From Candidatus Sumerlaeota bacterium (lineage in GTDB: Bacteria; Sumerlaeota; Sumerlaeia; JADFCT01), in NCBI GenBank assembly GCA_026398575.1, contig JAPLSP010000299.1:1-14576 (forward strand): DNA of 14,576 bases. The letters run 5' to 3'. The notes beneath the pieces were generated by a model that saw nothing but the letters and a program-made list of their open reading frames with translations, searched no databases and had not been told where the DNA came from. Within the stretch, counting starts at the first letter, position 1. Every line of letters starts with the position of its first letter. Position numbers and translations under genes: made by a program. This document shows positions 1 through 8,135 of the stretch, one piece after another.

Positions 1-1
1 T

Positions 2-1147
2 ATGAAAATTATTGCGGATGAAAATATTCCGTTTGGGCGCGAGGCTTATGGGACGCTGGGCGATGTGACGCTGCTGCATGGGCGTTTGTTGTCGGCGGCG
101 CAGGTCAAGGATGCCGATCTGCTCTTCGTGCGCTCGATCACGAAGGTCAACGCGGCGCTGCTGGACGGCTCTAAAGTGAAATTCGTGGGGACAGCCACGG
201 CGGGGTTCGATCATGTGGACGTGGATTATCTGGCCCGTCGCGGAATCGCCTTCTCCGCCGCGCCTGGCTGCAACGCCAATTCGGTCGCGGAATATATGGC
301 CGCGGCATGGCTGACGGTGGCGATGAAAAAAAAATTCAGCCTTCAGGGACTGAAGGTCGGAATCATCGGCGTCGGCGCCGTCGGCTCGCGCGTCGAAATC
401 AAGGCGCGCGCCCTGGGGATGATTCCGGTTCTCAACGACCCGCCGAAAGGCCGCGAAACGGGCGATCCGAAATATCGTCCGCTCGATGAAGTCTTCGACT
501 GCGACATCATCACCTGCCACACGCCGCTGACCCACGACGGCCCTGATCCGACGCATCATCTCGTGAACAAAGAATTTTTCAGGCGAGTGAAAAAGGGGAC
601 GTTCTTTTGCAGCGCCGGACGCGGCGAAGTCGTGGATGAAAAAGCGCTGCATGCCGCGATGGACGCCGGCCGCCTTAGCGTAGTTGTGCTGGACGTCTGG
701 GAGAATGAACCCAAAATTGACCCAAAATTGCTTGCACGCGTGGATTTCGGAACGCCGCATATCGCGGGCTATTCCTATGACGGCAAGGTCAACGGCACGA
801 CGATGACATACGAGGCGGCCTGCCGCGTGTTGGGCATCTCGCCGCGATGGGACCCGCGCACGGTCATGGCAGCGCCGGAGTCTCCCGAACTCGCGCCCGA
901 TGTCAGCGGCAAGGACGATCAGACGGCGCTGCATGAAATCGTAACGACGATATATCCGATCGAGCGCGACAACGCGGCGTTGCGCAAGGCCGCCGGAATG
1001 GCGCCCGACGACCGCGGCAAATACTTCGACCGCCTCCGCAAGGACTACCCCTATCGCCGCGAGTTCCACAACACACGCCTGACGCTCCCGCCCGCCCGCG
1101 AATCCCTGCGCTCGGCTGCGAGAGGATTGGGATTCATCGTTCCCTGA
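2..1147 (+). CDS. pdxB: Erythronate-4-phosphate dehydrogenase PdxB
   Basis: Cytosolic NAD-dependent dehydrogenase that oxidises 4-phospho-D-erythronate to 3-hydroxy-2-oxo-4-phosphobutanoate, the second step of the DXP-dependent pyridoxal phosphate pathway. The 381-residue product matches E. coli PdxB (378) almost end to end. The N-terminus MKIIADENIP is the family start. Other family motifs are VGTATAGFDHVD (62-73), AAPGCNANSV (86-95) and the Rossmann GVGAVG (123-128). The catalytic residues of D-2-hydroxyacid dehydrogenases are present: R207 in GRG, E236 in ENEP and H253 in TPHIAGY. After about residue 290 comes the PdxB-specific dimerisation domain (RRDNAALRK-like segment, then DRLRKDYPYRREF), which separates it from SerA and other relatives. 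The ATG lies at the second base of the window, so its ribosome binding site cannot be seen. The start is supported by family alignment only. It is the first gene of a same-strand run with the URO-D and LarA-like genes. Confidence 0.93.
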   Translation: MKIIADENIPFGREAYGTLGDVTLLHGRLLSAAQVKDADLLFVRSITKVNAALLDGSKVKFVGTATAGFDHVDVDYLARRGIAFSAAPGCNANSVAEYMAAAWLTVAMKKKFSLQGLKVGIIGVGAVGSRVEIKARALGMIPVLNDPPKGRETGDPKYRPLDEVFDCDIITCHTPLTHDGPDPTHHLVNKEFFRRVKKGTFFCSAGRGEVVDEKALHAAMDAGRLSVVVLDVWENEPKIDPKLLARVDFGTPHIAGYSYDGKVNGTTMTYEAACRVLGISPRWDPRTVMAAPESPELAPDVSGKDDQTALHEIVTTIYPIERDNAALRKAAGMAPDDRGKYFDRLRKDYPYRREFHNTRLTLPPARESLRSAARGLGFIVP

Positions 1148-1209
1148 GCGTCATCATTCACCGGTTGGGAAATTAAGAGCATCCCCGATCAGGCCTTGAA
1201 CTTGCTCTG

Positions 1210-1246
1210 TTGGAAATTGGACATTCCTTGTTGGACATTGGACATT
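1210..1246. repeat. TTGGACA heptamer repeat, two 16-bp copies
   Basis: Two 16-base direct repeats, TTGGAAATTGGACATT (1210-1225) and TTGGACATTGGACATT (1231-1246), differ at one base and are separated by CCTTG. Each is itself built from the heptamer TTGGACA. They fill the last 40 bases of the pdxB/URO-D gap and end four bases before the ATG at 1251, where a Shine-Dalgarno sequence would normally sit. This looks like a simple intergenic repeat and not an operator, but binding by a regulator cannot be excluded. Confidence 0.7.
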
Positions 1247-1250
1247 TCTC

Positions 1251-2522
1251 ATGACCGATCCGCACCACACCGCAATCCCCTACCTTCCCAAACACGTGAC
1301 CATGGCGCGCGAACTCGTCGCCAAGATGCGCGCCCATGATGGCCTCACGCCCGTTGATCTCGAACGTTTCTGGGCAGACCAGGAAATCGCGATCGAAAAT
1401 CCTTTCGGCGCCGATATTCCGCAGGTTGCTCTCGGCGCGCATACCACGGCGGAGTGCGTCTATGATGAGCTGGGGATTCCCGAAGATTACTGGCGTTACG
1501 ACCATGATGAGGAATGGCGGCTCTCGTTGAACAAGGCCTACAACGACAACGCCGAGAAGATTGTCGGCAAACGGCTGCTGCCTGAGCCTCCGCCAGCCTC
1601 CGCCGCCGCTTTGTCGGACGCGTCAGGCCAGTCCGACCGGTCCGACCGGTCCGATGCGTCCGATGCTTCCCTAAAGTACCCCGATACCAAAGGCCTGCAT
1701 GATATCTTCGAAGCGCGCAACGAATGGCATGACCGCTCGTGGTGGCTGAAACAATCCGCTCACAATGAAGACGAACTGAAGGCGCTGCTCGATCGCGTCG
1801 AGGCGCGCGACGTCCGCTCATTCATTCTGCCACCCGATTGGGAGAAGGAGAAGGCGCGGCTTAGGACGCGCGGGATCAAGCCGCCGCTTTATCGCGGCCA
1901 GCGCGGGCCGGTCACATTCGCCACCTCGATCTATGGTCCCGAGAATCTGCTTTTCCTTATCATGATGAACCCCGATCTGGCCGCCCGGCTGCGTGACGCC
2001 ATCCTCGCAAAGATGCTCGAACTGGCGCGCGTCCTGGACGAAGAGGCGGGCTATACTCCCGAAACGGCGCCGCATGGATTTTCTTTTTGCGACGACAATT
2101 GCTGCCTGCTGTCGCCCGACATGTATGAGTTCTTCGGATGGCCGATCCTGAAAGGCATGTTCGACCGCTATAGCCCCAATCCCGGCGATACGCGCTATCA
2201 GCATTCGGATTCCGCGATGGGGCATTTGCTTCCGCTTCTTGGAAAACTAAACATGACCGGCGTCAATTTCGGTCCGACCCTGACCATCGCCGAAATCCGC
2301 CAGCACTTGCCGGGCGCGATCATTTATGGCCAGCTGGCGCCATTCACCTACTGCCGGAACGAAGCGGAAAACATAGTATTGGAGACGCTGAGGGACATCG
2401 AAATGGCAAAAGAAAATCGCGGGCTTGTTTTTGCGACAGCGGGATCGGTCAACAACGGCTCGCGCCTGACCAGCATGAGGCTTATCATGGCCACCCTTCA
2501 ACGATATGGCCGTTATATATAA
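1251..2522 (+). CDS. URO-D superfamily protein (uroporphyrinogen decarboxylase/corrinoid methyltransferase-like fold)
   Basis: A 423-residue TIM-barrel protein related to uroporphyrinogen decarboxylase and to methylcobamide:CoM methyltransferases. The best family signal is in the C-terminal half: FSFCDDNCCLLSP (277-289), the YEFF..P segment, QHSDS (317-321), GVNFGPTLTI (337-346) and the closing ATAGSVNNGS region (395-404). The position equivalent to the zinc-binding HxC of the methyltransferases reads H318-S-D320, with no cysteine, so a standard MtaA/CmuA-type thiol methyl transfer is unlikely. Porphyrin decarboxylation is also not supported, since no heme genes are near and the length exceeds typical HemE. 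Residues 113-141 are a low-complexity insert rich in Pro, Ala, Ser and Asp, encoded by a 9-bp DNA repeat. No clear ribosome binding site precedes the ATG at 1251; M18 (1302) is an alternative start. It ends 15 bases before the LarA-like gene, suggesting an operon. The substrate is unknown. Confidence 0.8.
   Translation: MTDPHHTAIPYLPKHVTMARELVAKMRAHDGLTPVDLERFWADQEIAIENPFGADIPQVALGAHTTAECVYDELGIPEDYWRYDHDEEWRLSLNKAYNDNAEKIVGKRLLPEPPPASAAALSDASGQSDRSDRSDASDASLKYPDTKGLHDIFEARNEWHDRSWWLKQSAHNEDELKALLDRVEARDVRSFILPPDWEKEKARLRTRGIKPPLYRGQRGPVTFATSIYGPENLLFLIMMNPDLAARLRDAILAKMLELARVLDEEAGYTPETAPHGFSFCDDNCCLLSPDMYEFFGWPILKGMFDRYSPNPGDTRYQHSDSAMGHLLPLLGKLNMTGVNFGPTLTIAEIRQHLPGAIIYGQLAPFTYCRNEAENIVLETLRDIEMAKENRGLVFATAGSVNNGSRLTSMRLIMATLQRYGRYI
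1614..1670 (+). repeat. 9-bp TCCGACCGG-type tandem repeat inside the URO-D gene
   Basis: Four consecutive 9-base units, CAGTCCGAC (1629), CGGTCCGAC (1638), CGGTCCGAT (1647) and GCGTCCGAT (1656), with decayed copies on either side. They are read in frame as Ser-Asp-Arg/Ala triplets (residues 122-140). The unit is a multiple of three, so gain or loss of units would not shift the frame. The protein segment it encodes interrupts otherwise family-like sequence. Confidence 0.85.
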
Positions 2523-2537
2523 AAAAGGATAATCGCA

Positions 2538-3812
2538 ATGGAATATTTTTTTGAAGGATCGAAAGACATTGTCGTTACCGAAAAACACGCCGGCGAACTG
2601 GTGGACGGAATGCTGGCGCGGATGGGCGCGATGAAACGCGTGCTGCTGCTGCCTCCGGATTTGACGCGGATGCATTCCTGGGCGGGCGAACTGACGGTCA
2701 TGCTTTATGAGCGCCTCAAAGGCAAGGCGCACATCGAGATCATGCCCGCGCTCGGCACACACGCGGCGATGACGGAGGCGGAGATCAAGAAGATGTTCCC
2801 CGGAGTTCCGCTGGAACTTTTCCGCGCGCATGACTGGCGTAATGCGCTGGTGCGATTGGGCGAAGTCCCGGGCGAGTTCGTCAAGAAGGTCACCGACGGC
2901 CTTCTCGATTATCCGATCTATTGCGAAGTGAACCGGCTGCTGATCGAAGGAAAATGGGATCGCATTATCTCGGTTGGCCAGCTGGTGCCGCATGAAGTTA
3001 TCGGGATCGCCAACCATAACAAGAACATCTTCGTCGGCGTGGGCGGACAGGATACGATCAACAAGACGCACTTCATCGGCGCGGTTTATGGCATGGAGCG
3101 GATGATGGGGCGCGCCAGCACGCCCGTGCGCGCCGTCTTCAACTATATGTCGGAGCATTTCGCAAAGAACCTTCCGATTTCCTATCTGCTGACGGTGCGC
3201 GCGCGCGACGCCCAAGGGCGCATGGTTACGCGCGGCCTTTACGCGGGCGATGACAGCGCTTGCTTTGAGCGCGGAGCGAAGGTTTGCCAGCAGGTCAACC
3301 TCGATCTGCTCGACAAGCCCCTGCAGAAGACCGTCGTTTATCTCGATCCGCACGAGTTCAAGTCCACCTGGCTGGGCAACAAGGCGATCTATCGCACGCG
3401 TATGGCGATGGCCACGGGCGGCGAGTTGGTGATCCTCGGGCCGGCGGTCAAGGAATTCGGCGAAGACAAAGAGATTGACCGCCTGATCCGCAAATACGGC
3501 TATCGCGGCACGCCGCACACATTGAAGATGGTCAAAGAAAACCCGGACCTTGGGGCGAACCTGTCCGCGGCGGCGCACTTGATCCACGGCTCATCGGAAG
3601 GGCGCTTTGAAATCACCTATTGCCCCGGCAAACTCACGCGCGAAGAGATCGAGGGCGCCGGCTTCCGTTTTGGCGAACTCGATAAGATGATCAAGCATTA
3701 CGATCCGGCCAAATTGCGCGACGGCGCGAACAGGCTGCCCGGCGGCGAGGAAGTGTTCTTCATTTCCAATCCCGCGCTGGGTTTGTGGGGATTGAAATCG
3801 CAGTTTGAATAA
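2538..3812 (+). CDS. LarA-family nickel-pincer racemase/epimerase homologue (DUF2088)
   Basis: A 424-residue homologue of lactate racemase LarA, whose family moves a hydride at the alpha carbon of 2-hydroxy acids using a Ni-pincer nucleotide bound to a lysine. Family motifs are DLTR (41-44, for DHTRP), ALGTH (71-75, for the GTHR loop), H98 in AHDW, and GQLVPH (147-152). H98 and H152 fit the two catalytic histidines. K162 lies exactly ten residues after H152, the spacing of H174 and K184 in LarA, so the cofactor-bearing lysine appears to be kept, although the surrounding FSGGRK motif is replaced by ANHNKN. AAGGA at 2525-2529 lies eight bases before the ATG and supports the start. The cofactor-making genes larB, larC and larE are not in the window, so activity would need them elsewhere. 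The true substrate may be a sugar acid instead of lactate. It follows the URO-D gene by 15 bases, so the two are probably co-transcribed. Confidence 0.85.
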   Translation: MEYFFEGSKDIVVTEKHAGELVDGMLARMGAMKRVLLLPPDLTRMHSWAGELTVMLYERLKGKAHIEIMPALGTHAAMTEAEIKKMFPGVPLELFRAHDWRNALVRLGEVPGEFVKKVTDGLLDYPIYCEVNRLLIEGKWDRIISVGQLVPHEVIGIANHNKNIFVGVGGQDTINKTHFIGAVYGMERMMGRASTPVRAVFNYMSEHFAKNLPISYLLTVRARDAQGRMVTRGLYAGDDSACFERGAKVCQQVNLDLLDKPLQKTVVYLDPHEFKSTWLGNKAIYRTRMAMATGGELVILGPAVKEFGEDKEIDRLIRKYGYRGTPHTLKMVKENPDLGANLSAAAHLIHGSSEGRFEITYCPGKLTREEIEGAGFRFGELDKMIKHYDPAKLRDGANRLPGGEEVFFISNPALGLWGLKSQFE

Positions 3813-3832
3813 GCCACCATCCATCGTATAGA
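3805..3832 (+). promoter_or_regulatory. Possible sigma-70-like promoter before the SNF2 gene
   Basis: TTGAAT (3805-3810) and TATAGA (3827-3832) are separated by 16 bases, each matching four of six consensus positions. Transcription would begin close to the weak ribosome binding site AGCAGG (3836-3841), giving a very short leader. The -35 element overlaps the last codons of the LarA-like gene. The match is modest, and read-through from the upstream operon is equally possible. Confidence 0.22.
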
Positions 3833-3847
3833 ATAAGCAGGCATATC

Positions 3848-6800
3848 ATGTTGGTGTTTGACGTACATTGGGCCAAGCCGATTATTAAATACCTGAGCAA
3901 GATAAACCTCCAGGAACTCGACAAGGGGATGCAGTGCGCCATCGAAGGACGTGTCTTGACTTACTGGGCTGAAGATGTCAGCTGCATAAATGTCGAGATT
4001 CTGGATGAGGCGGGTAGAGGCCGTATCCTCCAGGTTATCATCATAGGATTAGCCGAGACGGATCTAAAAGTTGAAGGCGCTTTCTCAAGGGCTCAAAGCC
4101 GTGTGTTTGCCGCAGCCGCGCTGGTTCTCCTTTCTTATCACGCCTGCCAGATTGGTTCTGGATTTGAGCGTGAACTGAGCCGTTGGACCAATATTGCATG
4201 GAATCCCAAGAAGCACAAAGAAGCGAAAAAACTTTTTGAAGGCGTCGCGTGTCTTTTTGAAGAAGCGGAAGAAATTGAGGTGGAGGAAGACGGGGAAGAA
4301 GACGACGATGAAGAGGAAAGGGATTGGGATGAGGATGAATACGATGATGAGGACTTTGAGGAAGATGACGATGATGATGATTTGCCGTCTTCCGAGATCA
4401 TCGCCCGCAAATTGAGGCTTCTCCCCCGAGCGGATGACCCAAAGCCGAACAAGCAAAACAAGAACCGCTTTCACAAGATAGAAGAGGCGGCCGCCGCGGA
4501 GTCGCCCGAATGGTGGCGCGAATTTATTCACGAGGAAGACCCCGAGCGGCGACGGCAAATCCTGACTCAAGCCATCATGCGCCGGCTCAACTTGAAGCAG
4601 ATGGACAAGTGGCTTGTCGGCGACGCGCTTTACCGGTTGAATCCTCAGCGCCCAGCGCTGGATGTGCTCGAACGGTTCGACAGCGTTCTGGACACCATGG
4701 GGCGCACCATGCCCTCTTTTCGCGGCAAGGCCAATGCCGCCGATCCCAGGCTCGCCGCTTTTTTGGATTCGCCGGAAATGCTGCCCGTGCGTCAGCGCAT
4801 CGAGGATGACAGGACGGCATCGCACCTTATTGCATGGCTCGAGTCTCATCAAACCAATGCCATGGCTGCCAAAGCCGGCCCGCTCAGCATTGAACTCGTC
4901 TGGCGACTGGTTCCCCGCTCGCCTGGATTCTGCGAATTGCGCTGGCAGCTGCTGGCTACAACTCCCAAGATGCATCGCGAGCCGCGCAATTTCCAGGCGA
5001 TCGCCTCGCTGGCGGCGGAGCTGGAATCCGGCAATCGCGTCGCGCCTGCCGAACAGGCCCAGCTGCTTTTCTGGATTTCCAACAGCTCCCAAACCCGTGA
5101 TTTTCGCTATGAAACCTTTCCCGGCTCCGAATCCTTTGGACCGTCGTTTCCGGTCCTGAATGCCGCGTTGTGGCTCTCGCTTTGGGGCAAGGATCACTTG
5201 ATCCGCTGGCTAAACGGCGAGGAGGTCATCTTCAACTCCAGCGCGGCGCGCCTGCTTGTCGAGGCGCCTTCCGGCCAGCCACCGCAATGGATCGTGGAAA
5301 TTCCGCTCCCGGACTCCCGCGCGCGCCGGGTCGCGCTGACCGACTGCGCGCTGGTCTTCGAGAGCCGTTCTGAAGGAACGGGGGCGCATTCGCGCCAGCA
5401 CGTCTATCTGCTCGAATCCGGAACGCTTCGCCCATTGTCCTGCGGGGGCATGCCGAACGATTTGCTCGAACGCCTCCATGATCGGCCTGTTTTTCCAGTT
5501 GAGAAACTGCGCAATTCGCGAGCCGGCGCGGTTCTGGTCAGCCGTTATGCCCCGCCTTCTCCCACCCCTGCGCCACCAGCCGGCAAACCCGACGCCGAAG
5601 CAAGCCAGGAGGAGGACACCCATTCTGCGGCGTCCGCAGATGGCGCGGCGCCTTTATCGGATGGGCTGATGGAACTGGTCCGGCTCCATCCGGTCGTCGA
5701 ATGCCGCTACGAAGACGGGACCGCCTATTTCACCGCTGTCGCGCGGCAGAGAGGAGACGCGGATGGCGAGATCAAGTTCGTGCGCGTCGCTCAGGGCATC
5801 TGGCAGATGCGCGCCCAACGCTCTCGCCCCCTGTCGCCTTATGCGCCCCGACCGCGGGAATTTTCCGAGCCGCTACAGGAAGTTCGAAGTCTGATTCCCG
5901 AAGCCGACGGGGCGCAGGCGACCGCAACGGGCGAGGCGCAAGCGGCCACAGTGAATGAGCCGGAGCTCGATGCGCCCAATCCCTGGGCAATTTGCATCGC
6001 GCCGCATCCCAAAGACGTCGCGGGCGTGGATGCGTTCTTCGACCGTCTTCTCTCGCCCGGGACAAAGTTCGACATCATTGATGGCGGCGCGGCGCAATTC
6101 CGGATGAAAGTCAACCGCGAAAATCTGGCTCGCCTCCATGACGCATGGGTCCATCGTCCGCGCGGCGTGCGGTTCCTGGGCGACAAGGCTTTCGCCGAAC
6201 TCGTGCAATTGCGCCGCCCGCCCAAATTCAATCTGCGCATCGAGTCATCGGGGATTGACTGGCTGAGCGTGTCGGTGGAAATGGAGCGCGATATCGAAAC
6301 GCTCAAGCCGTCCGAGGTGTCCGCCGCCCTGAACCAGGAAAGCAGCGATCTCATCGTGCTCACGGGCGGAAGGGTTTATCGCCGCGACGATCTGGAGCAA
6401 TACCGGAAATGGATGGATGCGTTGTCGGATTGGGGACTCGACACAGGGCAAGGCGAGCAGCGGCTGCATGTCATGCAGCTGGCCGGCTCGGACCATTCGC
6501 GGGAACTCCTGGACCTGACGGACGCCTCCGGACATGACAGCCTGCGCGCGCTGGCCGAGACGGCGCGGGGATTATTGAAATCATTCAAGGGCGTTCCATC
6601 CGCGAACGTCGCCGCCACAACGGCGCATTGGCTGCGCCCGTATCAACGCCAGGGCGCTGATTTTCTGGTCTGGGCTTTGCGCGTCTTCGGCGGGGCGATT
6701 CTGGCCGATGACATGGGTTTGGGCAAAACACTCCAGATGCTCGCAGCGTTGACTGCGCTGCGCTCCGCAAGCGGCAGCGGAGGAAGCGGCAAGGATGGCG

Positions 6801-8071
6801 ATGGAGATGAGCATGGAGAAGGAAATGGCTCCGGCGATGCGCGCCTGCCTTCGCTCGTAATCTGTCCGGCCAGCGTGGCGCACAACTGGCTGCGCGAAGC
6901 CGCGCGCTTCGCGCCGGAGCTGCGGACCGCTGTGCTCGCAAGCGGCGGGGCGCGGCGCGACGTCATCCAACGTGCGAACGAATATGACTTGATCATCACC
7001 AACTACGCCCTGGCCCGCCGCGACAGCGAGCAGATTCAGGCGCGACGCTGGCTCCTGGCGTGCGTGGATGAGGCGCAGATGATCAAAAATCCCGCGACGG
7101 GCATCGCGCGGGCGGTCAAAGCGATCCAGGCGCGCTTCCGCCTGGCGCTGACGGGAACGCCGATCGAAAACCGGCTGACGGATTTATGGTCCATCGCCGA
7201 TTTCGTCGCGCCCGGCTATCTGGCCTCGCGCAGGAAGTTCGAGTCGCGCATGAAGGAAGAGGACGCCGAACGCTCGTTCCGTTCGCTGCGGTCCAAGCTG
7301 CGCCCGCTCTTGATGCGCCGCCTCAAAAGCGAAGTGGCGCCGGAACTGCCGCCGCGCATCGAAGAGCGGCGCGATTGCGAAATGACGCCGGGACAGCGCC
7401 ACACGTATCTGGCCGCCGTCAAGCACGCGCGCCAGATGCTCGAAGGCGTCGAGGATGAAAAACTGCGTGGACCCGCCCGGATTCAAATGCTGGCCGCTCT
7501 GACGCGCTTGCGCCAGATTTGCTGCGATCCGGCGCTGGCGGGGTTCAAGGACAAGGGATCGGGCAAACTAGACGCTACGCTCGATATGGTGGAGGAGCTG
7601 ATCGAAGCCGGACACAAGACCCTGCTGTTCTCACAATTCGTCAAGATGCTCGACATCCTCGTGCCGCTCCTGAAAAAGCGGGGCATTCCGCTTTGGATGC
7701 TGACCGGCCAAACGAGCGCAGCCAAACGGCACGGCATCATCGCCGACTTCGAAGCCAGCAAGAAGCCGGGCGTTTTCCTGATCTCGCTCAAGGCCGGCGG
7801 CTTGGGTCTGAACCTGGTCTCGGCCTCGCACGTGATCCTCTTCGATCCCTGGTGGAACCCGGCGGTCGAGGCGCAGGCCATAGACCGCACGCACCGGATC
7901 GGCCAGGACAAAACCGTCGTCGCCTTCCGCATGGTGACCGAGGGCACGGTTGAGGAGCGCGTCCTCGAGCTGCAGGAAAAAAAGCGCGGGCTGATCAAGA
8001 ACGTGCTGGAAGAAGAAGCCTTCAACCGCGTCCTGAGCCGCGAGGATTTCAAGTTCCTTCTCGAAGAATGA
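3848..8071 (+). CDS. Very large SNF2-family helicase/ATPase
   Basis: A 1407-residue double-stranded-DNA translocase of the SNF2 (RapA/HepA-like, SF2) family. The N-terminus (about 30-100) resembles a SWIM domain in layout but has no CxC...CxH ligands. Residues 138-178 are an acidic block, 33 of 41 being Asp or Glu. A Pro/Ala-rich linker lies at about 568-606. Residues 690-920 fit the region seen before the motor in bacterial SNF2 proteins. The ATPase lies at the C-terminus: Walker A DMGLGKT (955-961, K960), DEAQ (1074-1077, not DEAH), LTGTP (1101-1105), then the helicase-C lobe with FSQF, SLKAGGLGLNL and RTHRIGQ (1347-1353, arginines R1347 and R1350). A Gly/Ser/Asp insert at about 974-1000 separates motifs I and Ia. 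The first 600 bases are AT-richer than the rest. The start at 3848 has only a weak AGCAGG six bases upstream. A role in transcription recycling, repair or defence cannot be told from sequence alone. No nuclease or methylase partner is adjacent. Confidence 0.93.
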   Translation: MLVFDVHWAKPIIKYLSKINLQELDKGMQCAIEGRVLTYWAEDVSCINVEILDEAGRGRILQVIIIGLAETDLKVEGAFSRAQSRVFAAAALVLLSYHACQIGSGFERELSRWTNIAWNPKKHKEAKKLFEGVACLFEEAEEIEVEEDGEEDDDEEERDWDEDEYDDEDFEEDDDDDDLPSSEIIARKLRLLPRADDPKPNKQNKNRFHKIEEAAAAESPEWWREFIHEEDPERRRQILTQAIMRRLNLKQMDKWLVGDALYRLNPQRPALDVLERFDSVLDTMGRTMPSFRGKANAADPRLAAFLDSPEMLPVRQRIEDDRTASHLIAWLESHQTNAMAAKAGPLSIELVWRLVPRSPGFCELRWQLLATTPKMHREPRNFQAIASLAAELESGNRVAPAEQAQLLFWISNSSQTRDFRYETFPGSESFGPSFPVLNAALWLSLWGKDHLIRWLNGEEVIFNSSAARLLVEAPSGQPPQWIVEIPLPDSRARRVALTDCALVFESRSEGTGAHSRQHVYLLESGTLRPLSCGGMPNDLLERLHDRPVFPVEKLRNSRAGAVLVSRYAPPSPTPAPPAGKPDAEASQEEDTHSAASADGAAPLSDGLMELVRLHPVVECRYEDGTAYFTAVARQRGDADGEIKFVRVAQGIWQMRAQRSRPLSPYAPRPREFSEPLQEVRSLIPEADGAQATATGEAQAATVNEPELDAPNPWAICIAPHPKDVAGVDAFFDRLLSPGTKFDIIDGGAAQFRMKVNRENLARLHDAWVHRPRGVRFLGDKAFAELVQLRRPPKFNLRIESSGIDWLSVSVEMERDIETLKPSEVSAALNQESSDLIVLTGGRVYRRDDLEQYRKWMDALSDWGLDTGQGEQRLHVMQLAGSDHSRELLDLTDASGHDSLRALAETARGLLKSFKGVPSANVAATTAHWLRPYQRQGADFLVWALRVFGGAILADDMGLGKTLQMLAALTALRSASGSGGSGKDGDGDEHGEGNGSGDARLPSLVICPASVAHNWLREAARFAPELRTAVLASGGARRDVIQRANEYDLIITNYALARRDSEQIQARRWLLACVDEAQMIKNPATGIARAVKAIQARFRLALTGTPIENRLTDLWSIADFVAPGYLASRRKFESRMKEEDAERSFRSLRSKLRPLLMRRLKSEVAPELPPRIEERRDCEMTPGQRHTYLAAVKHARQMLEGVEDEKLRGPARIQMLAALTRLRQICCDPALAGFKDKGSGKLDATLDMVEELIEAGHKTLLFSQFVKMLDILVPLLKKRGIPLWMLTGQTSAAKRHGIIADFEASKKPGVFLISLKAGGLGLNLVSASHVILFDPWWNPAVEAQAIDRTHRIGQDKTVVAFRMVTEGTVEERVLELQEKKRGLIKNVLEEEAFNRVLSREDFKFLLEE

Positions 8072-8135
8072 CTGGGAGCGCCGTAATGGCAAGCCGAGAG
8101 TTTTGCATTCGCGCAACAACTCATTCAATCGCCGC

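Noticed and set aside
1614..1670. A CRISPR array or clustered operator sites
   Set aside because: The units are nine bases with no spacers, are read in frame, and lie inside a coding sequence.
2247..3587. A 446-codon open frame on the minus strand opposite the LarA-like gene
   Set aside because: It is a codon-position shadow in GC-rich DNA. The translation is rich in Arg, His and Gln and has no family motif, while the plus strand gives a clear LarA homologue.
3848..8071. The SNF2 protein as part of a DISARM, Zorya or restriction-type defence system
   Set aside because: No methylase, nuclease, phospholipase-D or membrane motor gene is adjacent, and SNF2 proteins of this architecture also occur as single housekeeping-type genes.
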